Source of the DNA: DYKG01 sp964596185
GTDB taxonomy: Bacteria; Muiribacteriota; Ozemobacteria; Ozemobacterales; Ozemobacteraceae
Assembly (NCBI GenBank): GCA_964596185.1
Contig: CAZQUE010000013.1
Coordinates: forward strand, 1 to 64,000
DNA: 64,000 nucleotides
Direction of reading: 5' to 3'
Shown here: one piece after another, positions 14,817 through 23,931 of the stretch
How positions within the stretch are numbered: position 1 is the stretch's first letter
How the letters are laid out: each line of letters opens with the position of its first letter
Translations under genes and position numbers: made by a program
Notes under the pieces: generated by a model
What the model was told of the DNA's origin: nothing
What the model saw: only the letters and a program-made list of their open reading frames with translations
Database searches by the model: none

Positions 14817-17119
14817 AAAATTTGGTCAGCAGCAGGAAAGGATCGGCAATTATTACTGCCATCGGCATGGGCATCGTGCTGATGCTGGTAATAATGGGCC
14901 TGCACAGTTTTTCCAGCCATAGAATCCAAACAACCATTCAAACAAGCAGAAAGGCAAAAGCCCTCGCAATCGCCGAAGCCGGAATTGAAATAGCTATCGC
15001 TGAGCTTTCATACAGCTATAATTTTGCTACCAACAAAACGAACCTAAACCTTGAATGGCTGGAAGAAAAGACCAGACCCCAGGTTTTAAAAAACAATTCT
15101 GACCACAATTTTTCAGTAGATTCATCAAATCAGGGGCTATATTCCGGCAAACTCGGCGATGGAGAATTCAAGGTCAGAATAGCCAATATTCCCTACGAAG
15201 ATGACACCAGAACCCTGAACATCAATGAAAAATTTGCCTACGTTCTGATTGAATCCCTTGGAAAATACCAGGATACGATCAAAAGAGTTCGCGTAGTAGT
15301 CAACCGCCGCTTCCCCACCCGCGAATTTCTAATGTACGATGCCGACGTTCTCTCACTGGTTTACGGTGAACCACCCAAACCCGGTGTTCCTATGGTTACC
15401 AACGTATTTTCAACTGGACATCTTTACGGACAAAAAGGTGTAGAGATAAGTCGAATTCTCATGACGCGCCATAACCCGATCTCCCCTGGAACAGACCAGG
15501 CCCTGGACGATATGAATGCAATCATCAGCGGCGAAGGTCATATTTTCTTTTTCAGTCCAATCAAGGTTAAATTTCGCGACAAACCCAATCTCCCAGGCCC
15601 AGAACTGGTAATTCCCAGGAACTTCACATTTCCCCAACATGCCACCTATAAGCAGACTCAAGGCGAGAAATTCGGCGAATACCCCCCGGAAATGCTTGAA
15701 GCCAAACCCGAGTTCCCGGAAGACATCAAAGCTCAAGTCAGCCCATGGGTTAAACAGAAGGATGATGGTGTTCTTCTCGAACTAAAAGCAGATTCTTACT
15801 ATAAATACCGCGATGCGGCCAAAGAGTCGGGCAAGGGTCTTTACTTCGCCGCCAATTACGCCGACAATAAATTCGCCAAAAACTATCGAGTTCCCAATGG
15901 CTGGACCGGCAACAGCAACAAAACGGTCAAATCTATCCTGCTTGATTTCGGCAACAACATTCGACCCGGCAATGTAACTCTGCCAGCCAATTTCAACGGA
16001 GTCATCTACGCAGAAGACAATATCGTCATCAAAGGGAACCCGCCCAAAGACCTTAATATCGTGACTCCAAACAATGTATTCGTTGCCGGTGATTTCAACC
16101 AGGCTGGAGATAAAAACCAGATCGATGAGTTTTACGGACTGCCTCAAGACTATGACCACGGCAAAAACGCATTGACCGCCAACAATTACAAGCAGGACAT
16201 CAGCCAGCGACTATCCGACGATGTTTCCGCACCGTTTAAAAATCATGTTGCTGCCAAAGTTATTGCCGGAAAGCGAGTCGTCTACGATTATCGCAGCCCA
16301 ATTGACTGTTTCGGCAATGAGCTTTATCCCTTCATGAAATATAAGCTGGCAACGTATCTTGCTGCTGAAAACAATGCCAAAACAAATACTCTCGATCACA
16401 ATCATTCAGGGCAAATCGTCGCCTCTGCCACGTCCAGAGAAGGCATTGCTTCGGGGGTTGCCCAGTTTTTCTCTGAATATAAAATGGATGGAGGCGACAT
16501 CGAAAAAGAGGTTCAGGAAGACCTTATGGATCTTTACGACAATCAGGGGGGCAGTTTCAATTTCAATGATTATGACCAGGTTTGCCGCAAAATCTGGAGT
16601 AAATACGAAGAGGTTTATGACCCTGAAAAAGACGGCGAAATCAGCACTACGGCCCGGAGTTACGATTTCGGGGTATACCGCCTGCTCAATGATCTGCGCA
16701 GCAAGCTAAGCAGTGGTGATTCCGCCGGTGATTATCTGTATTTCCCCGAAATGACCACCAATGGCATGTTCATTTCATGGGGTAAGAGAAACAATGAATT
16801 TTATGCAGGTCCGGATTACATTAAAATCTTCAATGAAATAGGCTGTTCAACTCTGTGCACTTCAAGCCATGTCGGTCTGGTGCATTCGGAAATGGAAGGC
16901 ATGGTGCACCGGGTTTACGGTTCGGAAATTTATCTGCGTAAAAATGACGTTCAAAGGCTTAGCGGTGGTTTTTATTCGCCGCCAACCCGTAGAAAAATCT
17001 ACGATGAAAGTCTGCCAAACCTTGGCCTTGACAATACAAGCAAATTTGAAATGGCCAGCTATCGAGTTCTTTCATGGCAGGACACAATTGCCACAGATCA
17101 GGAATTTGATAATTTCTAA
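14813..17119 (+). CDS. PilX-like minor pilin with very large C-terminal domain
   Basis: At 768 residues this is far larger than PilX (about 150-200). The N-terminus, VSSRKGSAIITAIGMGIVLMLVI, has a short basic leader and hydrophobic helix of the PilX/GspK type, without the usual Glu5. ALAIAEAGIEIAIAEL then matches the conserved PilX motif. The long remainder is beta-rich; at about 390-430 it has GNVTLPANFNGVIYAEDNIVIKG, typical of a right-handed beta-helix or polymer-associated domain. The start is TTG at 14813, overlapping the previous stop (TTGA); no ATG precedes the hydrophobic helix. As the last gene of the unit it may be the pilus-tip component. No PilY1 adhesin gene follows. Confidence 0.8.
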   Translation: MKNLVSSRKGSAIITAIGMGIVLMLVIMGLHSFSSHRIQTTIQTSRKAKALAIAEAGIEIAIAELSYSYNFATNKTNLNLEWLEEKTRPQVLKNNSDHNFSVDSSNQGLYSGKLGDGEFKVRIANIPYEDDTRTLNINEKFAYVLIESLGKYQDTIKRVRVVVNRRFPTREFLMYDADVLSLVYGEPPKPGVPMVTNVFSTGHLYGQKGVEISRILMTRHNPISPGTDQALDDMNAIISGEGHIFFFSPIKVKFRDKPNLPGPELVIPRNFTFPQHATYKQTQGEKFGEYPPEMLEAKPEFPEDIKAQVSPWVKQKDDGVLLELKADSYYKYRDAAKESGKGLYFAANYADNKFAKNYRVPNGWTGNSNKTVKSILLDFGNNIRPGNVTLPANFNGVIYAEDNIVIKGNPPKDLNIVTPNNVFVAGDFNQAGDKNQIDEFYGLPQDYDHGKNALTANNYKQDISQRLSDDVSAPFKNHVAAKVIAGKRVVYDYRSPIDCFGNELYPFMKYKLATYLAAENNAKTNTLDHNHSGQIVASATSREGIASGVAQFFSEYKMDGGDIEKEVQEDLMDLYDNQGGSFNFNDYDQVCRKIWSKYEEVYDPEKDGEISTTARSYDFGVYRLLNDLRSKLSSGDSAGDYLYFPEMTTNGMFISWGKRNNEFYAGPDYIKIFNEIGCSTLCTSSHVGLVHSEMEGMVHRVYGSEIYLRKNDVQRLSGGFYSPPTRRKIYDESLPNLGLDNTSKFEMASYRVLSWQDTIATDQEFDNF

Positions 17120-17169
17120 CCCTTGAAATTGCCGCATCACATGTGTTAAGATGGCTTTCGGAGCCAATC

Positions 17170-17361
17170 ATGGAAGACAGATGCCCATTATGCCTGAAAA
17201 TTTTTCAGTTTGATATTGAAAATACAAGCTATTTACGCTTTCAGAATTCTGAGCGACTCGTCTGCCCCAAATGTGCAGCTGAGATAAAGGGGCATATGCG
17301 TCCAACCTGGCAGATAATTTCGGGAAGAGTTTTTCCAAAAAGTACAAAATTTGGTTTCTAG
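17170..17361 (+). CDS. Small zinc-ribbon protein
   Basis: The 63-residue product starts MEDRCPLCLKIFQF and has a second pair CPKC about 25 residues later, giving a CxxC...CxxC zinc knuckle. The ATG at 17170 has GGAG six bases upstream, better than the in-frame upstream start at 17143. It ends 11 bases before cheR, which suggests one transcript. Such proteins often act as small regulators or adaptors; no function can be assigned. Confidence 0.6.
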   Translation: MEDRCPLCLKIFQFDIENTSYLRFQNSERLVCPKCAAEIKGHMRPTWQIISGRVFPKSTKFGF

Positions 17362-17372
17362 AAAGAATTATT

Positions 17373-18425
17373 ATGCACACACGCTTCAGCCCATCAGAGC
17401 TTGAAGAATTCTGTGGTTTTCTGAAACAGGAATTCGGTCTAAGTTTTTCAAGCGAAAAATATCAGCAGCTGGAAAACCGTATTCAACCTATATTGCAAGC
17501 TTTTTCCATTCGAAAACTCTGCGATGTCATAATTGAAAGCAAAAAGGACATTCGCCTGCGAATGGATCTTGTTAACGCCCTTACAACGAATGAAACCTGG
17601 TTTTTTCGCCACCCGTCACACTTTCGAATTCTGACCAGGCATATCATGCCGGCTTTGAACAGCAGGCGGGAAAAAACCGGCGATAATCGGTTGAAAATAT
17701 GGTCAGCCGGGTGCTCTATCGGCGCAGAAACTTTCTCGATTCTATTTTCCCTTCTTGAGATTGGCGGGATTGAAAAATGGAACCTGAATCTGATCGGCAG
17801 CGACATTTCCACAGATGCCATCAACCGCGCCAGATCCGGGAGGTTTTTTCGGCACGAGCTTAAGATGGTCGACACACACATACTGAACAAATATTTTGTG
17901 CCTTGCGAACGAGATTGCTATCAGGTGAAAGAAGAATATCGTCAGATGATTGAATTCGAGGTGCTGAACCTTCTTGAATCCTGGCCGGCCCGCAAATTTG
18001 ACGTGATTTTTTGTCGAAACGTCATGATTTATTTTAGTGAAGAGCACAAGCAAAAGGTAACTGAAAAATTTCTCGGAGTCTTGAACGAAAATGGGTTTTA
18101 TTTGACCAGTGCCAATGAATCTATTCATTGGCAGACCAAAATCGGGCTGAAAAAACTTTTCGTTGAAAATGAATATCTTTACCAGAAAACCAATGAAAAG
18201 GAAAAATATCGGCTTTACCGATTTGAAACCCCATCAGACCTGCTCAGGGCTCTCAATCTTTTAAATCAGACCGGACTTGATTATGGACTTGAAAAGATAA
18301 AGCAATCTCACAGTATGGCGCCTAAACGGGGCATCTTCATTTCCCAAAGAGATTCTCGTCGTGCTGACGAACTTTTTTCGCTGAGCTCGATCAAGGTAAC
18401 CGGAAATCATCCGTTTCAAAAATAA
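17373..18425 (+). CDS. cheR: CheR-family chemotaxis protein methyltransferase
   Basis: CheR methylates glutamates on chemoreceptors with S-adenosylmethionine. The 350-residue protein has the N-terminal all-helical CheR domain (residues about 5-60), TTNETWFFRHPSHF, the SAM-binding loop IWSAGCSIGAETFS, and FDVIFCRNVMIYF, all diagnostic. A C-terminal extension of about 75 residues follows the catalytic domain. No other che gene is in the window. In species with Chp-type systems such enzymes serve pilus-based motility, and the pilus genes nearby make that plausible, but it is inference. Confidence 0.92.
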   Translation: MHTRFSPSELEEFCGFLKQEFGLSFSSEKYQQLENRIQPILQAFSIRKLCDVIIESKKDIRLRMDLVNALTTNETWFFRHPSHFRILTRHIMPALNSRREKTGDNRLKIWSAGCSIGAETFSILFSLLEIGGIEKWNLNLIGSDISTDAINRARSGRFFRHELKMVDTHILNKYFVPCERDCYQVKEEYRQMIEFEVLNLLESWPARKFDVIFCRNVMIYFSEEHKQKVTEKFLGVLNENGFYLTSANESIHWQTKIGLKKLFVENEYLYQKTNEKEKYRLYRFETPSDLLRALNLLNQTGLDYGLEKIKQSHSMAPKRGIFISQRDSRRADELFSLSSIKVTGNHPFQK

Positions 18426-18467
18426 AATCATTCATCTGTAAGGGCACACCTGCCGATAACAATAGGT

Positions 18468-18944
18468 GTGAACAAGGTCACCGACAAACAGATTTCGCCC
18501 CTGATAAGGGTAAGAGTTTCCGTAATTCTGCAAAGGAATGACGGAAGAGTGTGCTTTGTCCGGCATAATAAGAATGGCAAAATCTACTGGTTGCTTCCGG
18601 GTGGCGGGCAAGACCCATTTGAGTCAGCGACCGAAACGGCAAAACGTGAACTTCTTGAAGAACTCAAGCTTGAGCTTTCCGGCGCTCCTTTGCGCCTTGC
18701 TTTTGTAAGAGAAAGCTTCAATGCAGAAATTGGGCGGCATATACAGTTTCTGGTTTTTGCCGGCGAATGCCTTGATTTTAATTCGATAGCAGTTGGTGAA
18801 GATGAACGGGTCGAAGGCTATGATTTTTTCAACGCCGAAGAGATTCGCGACAAACCGGTTTACCCAGCCATCAAAGAAGACATTTTCGCCTATTTAGATG
18901 ATAAAAACAATTTCAATTTCAAAACCCTGGAATGGATTCCCTGA
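18468..18944 (+). CDS. Nudix hydrolase
   Basis: The 158-residue product carries the Nudix box GGQDPFESATETAKRELLEE, fitting Gx5Ex7REUxEE; the final Gly of the box is Lys here. It hydrolyses a nucleoside diphosphate linked to some other moiety; the substrate cannot be predicted. The only start codon near the conserved region is GTG at 18468, which lies in the 3' arm of a 7-base stem (18445-18451 with 18464-18470) and has AGG almost directly against it. The start is therefore uncertain. It is followed after 15 bases by the TPR gene, whose AGGAGG sits in the gap. Confidence 0.85.
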   Translation: MNKVTDKQISPLIRVRVSVILQRNDGRVCFVRHNKNGKIYWLLPGGGQDPFESATETAKRELLEELKLELSGAPLRLAFVRESFNAEIGRHIQFLVFAGECLDFNSIAVGEDERVEGYDFFNAEEIRDKPVYPAIKEDIFAYLDDKNNFNFKTLEWIP

Positions 18945-18959
18945 AAGCAGGAGGCAGGC

Positions 18960-21518
18960 ATGGTAGAAAAAAAATACGAACAAATAATAAAAGACTGTAA
19001 GAAAAGAATCGCCGCAAATCCCCGCGATTTTTTCGCTTACTACCAGCTTGCAAGGGCATTGGAAATGTCTGGCGAAACCGACCGGGCAATCAATGTCTTC
19101 AAAGATGCCATAACCATAAATCCCAAAGATTCCTATGCCCACAATTTCATCGGTCTTGCTTACCGCAACAAAGGCATGCTCAATGAAGCAATCACCGAAT
19201 TCAAGAAAGCGATAATGTTCAATAACAGCTACGCCTATCCCTATGCAAATCTTGGCGTTATCTACAAGCTTAAGGGAATGTTCGACGAGGCCATAATCCG
19301 CTTTAAGAAGGCAATTTCGCTAAAACCGGATTACGCATTCGCCCACCTTCAGCTTGGCCTCATTTACAAGTTGAAAAAACTATACGATGAATCAATCGTG
19401 CGATTGAAAAATGCTATAGATCTAAACCGGGACTATGCTTACGCGCATTTTTCACTTGGAGCTGTCTACCTTGAGATTGGCAAACCCAAAAAAGCAATAG
19501 TAGAATTCAAAAAAACCGTTCTGCTAAACCCACAGGATGCTTATGCTCTGTGTCAGCTCGGAAGAAGCTTCATTCACCTCGAAGATTACGAAGAAGCGAT
19601 CAAACATCTTCAGGATTCAATCAGAATAAATCCGGACAATGCCTTTGCCTTTCTAAACCTGGGAATATCTCATTTCTTCAGCGAAGATTTCAATGAAGCA
19701 ATAGAAGCCTTCAAAAGGGTTATATCAATCAACCCGATGCTGATTGAAGCTCATGTATACCTTGGGCAGGCATTTCTCAAGAAAAACATGGATGACGCGG
19801 CTTTACAGGAATTTCGCAAAGCTCTCAAGCTTGATCCCAAGTATCCTCGACTTCGCTTCTATATCGGTCAGGTTCTGCGCAAAAAAGGGGAAATTCAGAA
19901 AGCAATAGAGCAGTTCAAGCTCGAAAACAATTTCAATCCGAACGATGGTGAGCTTCATTTCAACCTGGCACTTGCCTACAAAGACCGCGGCATGCTGGAT
20001 GACGCAACCGGAGAACTCAAGCGCTCGCTTTTTCTAGACCCGAAACTTAGTCGCGCCCATGATGTTCTAGGAGAAATATACGACGTCAAAGGTCAATGCG
20101 ATCAGGCCGTTTATCACTGGCGCAAAGCATCAGAGATTCGTAAAAAGCATAGTGACAAAGCAAAGCCGGTTCAGATTCTTCGCAGTCGTACCGAGATCGA
20201 TCTGATGATCGAGAGATACAAAGCCGAGATCAACAAAAATCCCAACAACCCCGATGCTCATTACAAACTGGCCTCTGCATACAAAAACAAGGAAATGTAT
20301 GATGAGGCAATCATCGAGTATCGCAAGGTAATTGCTCTCAACCCTTATGACACTTTTGCGAACTATAACCTTGAAGTTATCTACCGTCTCAAGGGTATCG
20401 ACGATCAGAACTTAACCAGATGGAAAAGATCGGTTACGGTAAACCCTGAAAATGCCGGAGCCCATTATCGTCTCGGTCTTGCCTACAGAGAAAAGGGCAT
20501 GCTTGATGAAGCCATCAGGGAGTGGGAAAAAGCAGTGGCACTCGACCCGGAATTTTCGCACGCTCATCTGCAACTTGGCATAGCTTACAAAAGCATCGGT
20601 AAGGCAGATCAAGCTATTCAATCATGGCATAAAACCATTGAGCTCGATCCAGACTTTCAGGAAGCTTTTTTCCACCTTGGCAAGGCCTATTTGAATCAAG
20701 GGCGGCTTGAAGAAGCCGTTAGTGCGATTAAGCGCACAATCAGGCTCAATCCGGCCGATGTAGAAAGTCGCTATCTTCTCGGGTTGATTTATAAAAACAA
20801 TGGCCTGATGGAAGAAGCAAAAGAAGCTTTTGAAGAGCTGCTCAAATACCAGGAAGACAATCCGGCAGTTCTGACAATTCTGGGGGCGGTTTACAAAAGC
20901 CTGAATCAGCTCGAAAACGCTTTGAACTGTGTTATGATGGCAGTCAGAATCGATGAAAGCAAATTCTTCTCCCACTATCTTCTTGGGACAATTTATCGCG
21001 CCATGGGCGAAGGCGAACAGGCCGAAAATTCATTCAAACGAGCCATCGAGCTGAATCCGGACGATGCGTTTTCTCAGTATAGTCTTGGAGTTCTTTACAA
21101 AAACTCCGGAAGACTGCCCCAGGCAATCAGAGCCTTTTCGCATGCGATTGAACTTGATTCCGACGACGCCTATTCCCATTCACATCTTGGCATCTCTTTC
21201 TATGAACAGGGCCAGATCGAAGAAGCGATTGCTGCTTTACAGAGGGCGGTGGAAATCAATCCCGAAGACACTTACGCGTTATACAATCTTGGCGTAGCCT
21301 ATCTCGACAATCATCAAAACGATCTGGCAATAGATGCACTCGTGCGCGTCGTTAATCTCTCGCCAAACGACCCCTACGCCTGCTTCAATCTGGGCCAGGC
21401 CTATGAAGCCAAACGCTTTCTAAAAGAAGCAAAAGCTTGCTATAAGAAGGCTTTTGATCAAGCTCCGAAGAATACTCAGATCTCAAAATTCGCCAAAGAA
21501 TCATTTTCCAGGTTATAA
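18960..21518 (+). CDS. Protein of 23 tandem TPR repeats
   Basis: The 852-residue protein is almost entirely tetratricopeptide repeats: I count 23 units of 34 residues with the usual pattern (for example AYANLGVIYKLKGMFDEAI). Units 1-11 and 12-23 are separated by a 34-residue linker around residues 390-425 that has no second helix signature. There is no signal peptide or transmembrane segment, so it is likely cytoplasmic and acts as a protein-binding scaffold. AGGAGG at 18948 lies at good distance from the ATG. It is flanked by a Nudix gene and a lipoprotein gene with a four-base gap. Confidence 0.93.
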   Translation: MVEKKYEQIIKDCKKRIAANPRDFFAYYQLARALEMSGETDRAINVFKDAITINPKDSYAHNFIGLAYRNKGMLNEAITEFKKAIMFNNSYAYPYANLGVIYKLKGMFDEAIIRFKKAISLKPDYAFAHLQLGLIYKLKKLYDESIVRLKNAIDLNRDYAYAHFSLGAVYLEIGKPKKAIVEFKKTVLLNPQDAYALCQLGRSFIHLEDYEEAIKHLQDSIRINPDNAFAFLNLGISHFFSEDFNEAIEAFKRVISINPMLIEAHVYLGQAFLKKNMDDAALQEFRKALKLDPKYPRLRFYIGQVLRKKGEIQKAIEQFKLENNFNPNDGELHFNLALAYKDRGMLDDATGELKRSLFLDPKLSRAHDVLGEIYDVKGQCDQAVYHWRKASEIRKKHSDKAKPVQILRSRTEIDLMIERYKAEINKNPNNPDAHYKLASAYKNKEMYDEAIIEYRKVIALNPYDTFANYNLEVIYRLKGIDDQNLTRWKRSVTVNPENAGAHYRLGLAYREKGMLDEAIREWEKAVALDPEFSHAHLQLGIAYKSIGKADQAIQSWHKTIELDPDFQEAFFHLGKAYLNQGRLEEAVSAIKRTIRLNPADVESRYLLGLIYKNNGLMEEAKEAFEELLKYQEDNPAVLTILGAVYKSLNQLENALNCVMMAVRIDESKFFSHYLLGTIYRAMGEGEQAENSFKRAIELNPDDAFSQYSLGVLYKNSGRLPQAIRAFSHAIELDSDDAYSHSHLGISFYEQGQIEEAIAALQRAVEINPEDTYALYNLGVAYLDNHQNDLAIDALVRVVNLSPNDPYACFNLGQAYEAKRFLKEAKACYKKAFDQAPKNTQISKFAKESFSRL

Positions 21519-21522
21519 GCTT

Positions 21523-23529
21523 ATGACAATGAAAATTTCCGTTGAAGCCCTGCAAAATATGCGCTTTAAAATTATTGCCGCAGCACTATTGGTTATAATT
21601 GCTGCATTCACCGGGTGTTCCGGTGCCAGCGTCACCCCAAGAGAAGGCTCAGTCAGCGGAAAAATTTTGAATCTGAATGGCCAGCCCATAGAAGATGCTC
21701 TGGTAACCTGGGCTTACGATAATACTCGCTGGGCATTGACCGATGAAAACGGCTCCTATTCCATAACCGGAGTCGGCTTCGGCGATCAGGTTTTTCAGGT
21801 TGAGGCCTTTGGCTATCGAAGTGCGCAATTCACCATCAGTGTATATTCGGGGCAGACTTCTGTCGCCAATGATCAGCAGCTTGAAGCGAAAAGCTTCGAC
21901 TATTTCGACATAGAGGTTCCCGAGGTTTCGGCTACCCATGCCCTAATTACCTGGAAAACCAGCGATTACACCAATGGCCTCATCGAATATGGTGAAAGCG
22001 AATCGCTTGGACGAACCATTCGTGAGCCTTCTGGCCAGTATGCAACCAGCCATTCTCTTTCGATTTCAGGTTTAAGCCCGCAAAAACAATATTTTTTCAG
22101 GATTGTTTCATCAAGACAAGGCCGAAGTGCTGAAACTTCGGAGCGAGGTAATTTTACCACTCTAAGCAATCTCGAAGACAAAACGGCGCCAAATGCTCCA
22201 ACTGGGGTTCAGGCAGCGATCAATTCAAGCCCCAATCTGGTGACTGTTTTTTGGGCACCGGTTTCAGACAGTGATTTGAAAGGCTACAAGGTTTACCGGG
22301 CCGAAAATGCTAATGCGGCATTTTCCGAAATCAGCAACATGATAGTTGCCAAAGGACAGGAAAGATATACAGATGTAGCAGTTATACCCGGAAAAAAATA
22401 CTATTACCGGGTCACGGCGATCGACCAGGCTAACAATGAGAGCGGTTACAACAATATTGCCAGTATGCTGGTTCCCGGAGACATCGCTACAGAAGTGACC
22501 TGGACCCGAGCCAACAGCCCCTATCTGGTGTCAGGTGACATCAACATCCTCGAAACCGGCAAGCTCAATATTGATGCCGGCGTCGAAGTTCTGATCGCCG
22601 ATTATGATTCTTATAGACGAAATGACCCAGACAGAATCGATTTCACTATTTCGGGCGCAATAGTTGCCTCGGCTGGCAACCTTTTGCCAGTTGTTTTTGC
22701 TTCAAGTCAGGTAAATGCCAAAAATGATGCCTGGAACGGTCTGGTATTCAAAAATTTGAGCAATCCTGCCAACAGCATGGTTAATGTACAGATTTCAGAT
22801 GCAATTACGGGACTGCAGATCAACAATGCCGTGGGGGTATTTTCCCAGATTGAAATCATGAATTGTCAGACCGCAGCCAAATGCAGTAACAATTCAGATC
22901 TTGAGGTCAAGGGCATACTCAGTAGAAGATGTAGCAATGGAATAGAGCTTGAAAGCAACAAAAACTTCGTTCTCGACGCCTGCACATTCTATCACCCGGC
23001 AATAGCCGTTGTTTCCAACAACAACGATGGGCTGAAGGTTACCGGTTGCAATCTTCTTGAATTCACTGATACCGGCATGATTTCAAACGAAGCTGGCGGC
23101 AGCATTGAATTCTCAAACAATCTTTTTGTCGCCCCCAATGGGTGGGGGTTGAAACTTCTGCAGCAAAACCCGATAATTGAAAACAACACCTTCGATGTAC
23201 CCTATTGCATTCAGGTCAGTCAAGGCAACCCCGTTATCAGAAAGAATATTCTTCTGGCTGAAAGAAGCGTATTTTCTTCAGGCAAAACGGGAATCGAGCA
23301 TCTTGGCAATATGCTGCCATTGCCGGTTTTTGGCCCAAACAATGTATATGGTTTTAACGAAGGCAAGTCTTACGTAGGTTGTGAAGCGACCTCTGACAGC
23401 ACCAGTGAAGATGTCTTGTTGATGAAGGAAATATCTGGCGATGATTATGATTATCGCCTCCGCCAACCCTACCCTTCAACTGATGATGTCTGGGGAATTA
23501 TCCGGGCCGATGTACCCTTTAAACCATAA
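21523..23529 (+). CDS. Lipoprotein with carboxypeptidase-regulatory, FN3 and beta-helix domains
   Basis: The roughly 668-residue product has a lipoprotein signal peptide ending in FTGC, so it is anchored to a membrane. After it come a CarboxypepD-reg-like beta sandwich (GSVSGKILNLNGQPIEDALVTW), one fibronectin type III-like domain with ITWKTSDYTNGLIEYG, a second FN3 domain (APTGVQAAINSS... VYRAENAN) and a right-handed beta-helix built from repeats such as NGIELESNKNFVLDACTF. Start ATG 21523 is used because it begins four bases after the TPR stop and gives the signal peptide; the frame extends upstream into the TPR gene without support. A surface role in polymer binding is likely. Confidence 0.85.
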   Translation: MTMKISVEALQNMRFKIIAAALLVIIAAFTGCSGASVTPREGSVSGKILNLNGQPIEDALVTWAYDNTRWALTDENGSYSITGVGFGDQVFQVEAFGYRSAQFTISVYSGQTSVANDQQLEAKSFDYFDIEVPEVSATHALITWKTSDYTNGLIEYGESESLGRTIREPSGQYATSHSLSISGLSPQKQYFFRIVSSRQGRSAETSERGNFTTLSNLEDKTAPNAPTGVQAAINSSPNLVTVFWAPVSDSDLKGYKVYRAENANAAFSEISNMIVAKGQERYTDVAVIPGKKYYYRVTAIDQANNESGYNNIASMLVPGDIATEVTWTRANSPYLVSGDINILETGKLNIDAGVEVLIADYDSYRRNDPDRIDFTISGAIVASAGNLLPVVFASSQVNAKNDAWNGLVFKNLSNPANSMVNVQISDAITGLQINNAVGVFSQIEIMNCQTAAKCSNNSDLEVKGILSRRCSNGIELESNKNFVLDACTFYHPAIAVVSNNNDGLKVTGCNLLEFTDTGMISNEAGGSIEFSNNLFVAPNGWGLKLLQQNPIIENNTFDVPYCIQVSQGNPVIRKNILLAERSVFSSGKTGIEHLGNMLPLPVFGPNNVYGFNEGKSYVGCEATSDSTSEDVLLMKEISGDDYDYRLRQPYPSTDDVWGIIRADVPFKP

Positions 23530-23531
23530 GC

Positions 23532-23547
23532 GAGGTAATTTTACCTC
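23532..23547 (+). other. Short palindrome after the lipoprotein gene
   Basis: GAGGTAATTTTACCTC is a perfect inverted repeat two bases after the stop codon. A T-run lies 13 bases farther on, so it is a weak terminator candidate at best. The gap 23548-23665 holds nothing I can support. Confidence 0.35.
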
Positions 23548-23665
23548 AATATTGAGAACTTTTTACCTGATTCTATAATCGCAAAATTTTGCGGAATTTA
23601 GCAAACCCATCACCACAAAAGGGTTTTCGCTGTTTTGCAAAAATAGATAAGAAGTGATTGCAATT

Positions 23666-23681
23666 TGGCATCGCTTTTGCA
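23666..23681 (+). promoter_or_regulatory. Sigma-54 (RpoN) promoter for the first Flp pilin gene
   Basis: TGGCATCGCTTTTGCA matches the -24/-12 consensus TGGCACGNNNNTTGCW in all invariant positions, with the exact ten bases between GG and GC. The expected transcript start near 23692 leaves about 35 bases before the ATG, including AGGAGG at 23716. It implies control by RpoN with an enhancer-binding activator, as known for pilA genes of several bacteria. Confidence 0.82.
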
Positions 23682-23726
23682 ATAATATAAAAGTGGCGAA
23701 AGCCCAAATTACTCAGGAGGACTTTT

Positions 23727-23909
23727 ATGGAACTCATTCGCAGATTTGTACGTGAAGAAGAAGGACAGGGTCTGGTAGAATACGCTCTCATCATCGGACT
23801 CATCGCCGTTGTAGCAATTGCCGCTCTTACTGCATCTGGAACCCAGATCAGCGCAATTTTCGGCAACATCAGTGGCGAACTGAAAACTGCTGCCGGCACT
23901 GGCAACTAA
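23727..23909 (+). CDS. flp: Flp-type (class IVb) pilin
   Basis: The 60-residue prepilin has a short basic leader, the cleavage motif GQGLVEYALI (cut after Gly14, Glu5 in the mature chain) and a hydrophobic helix, IIGLIAVVAIAALTASG. After it the chain continues GTQISAIFGNISGELKT. Flp pilins form Tad-type pili used for adhesion. The gene follows a sigma-54 promoter and AGGAGG, as expected for a strongly made structural subunit. No Tad secretion genes are in the window. The C-terminal NIS is an N-X-S sequon shared with the second Flp protein. Confidence 0.93.
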   Translation: MELIRRFVREEEGQGLVEYALIIGLIAVVAIAALTASGTQISAIFGNISGELKTAAGTGN

Positions 23910-23931
23910 GTTCTTTCTCTCTCAAAAAAGT

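Noticed and set aside
18960..21518. DNA tandem repeats in the TPR gene as a repeat element
   Set aside because: Repeats are visible at protein level only; the DNA units have diverged and show no long identical stretches by eye.
21454..21522. Upstream extension of the lipoprotein gene into the TPR gene
   Set aside because: It would bury the lipoprotein signal peptide behind 23 basic residues; ATG 21523 gives a normal signal.
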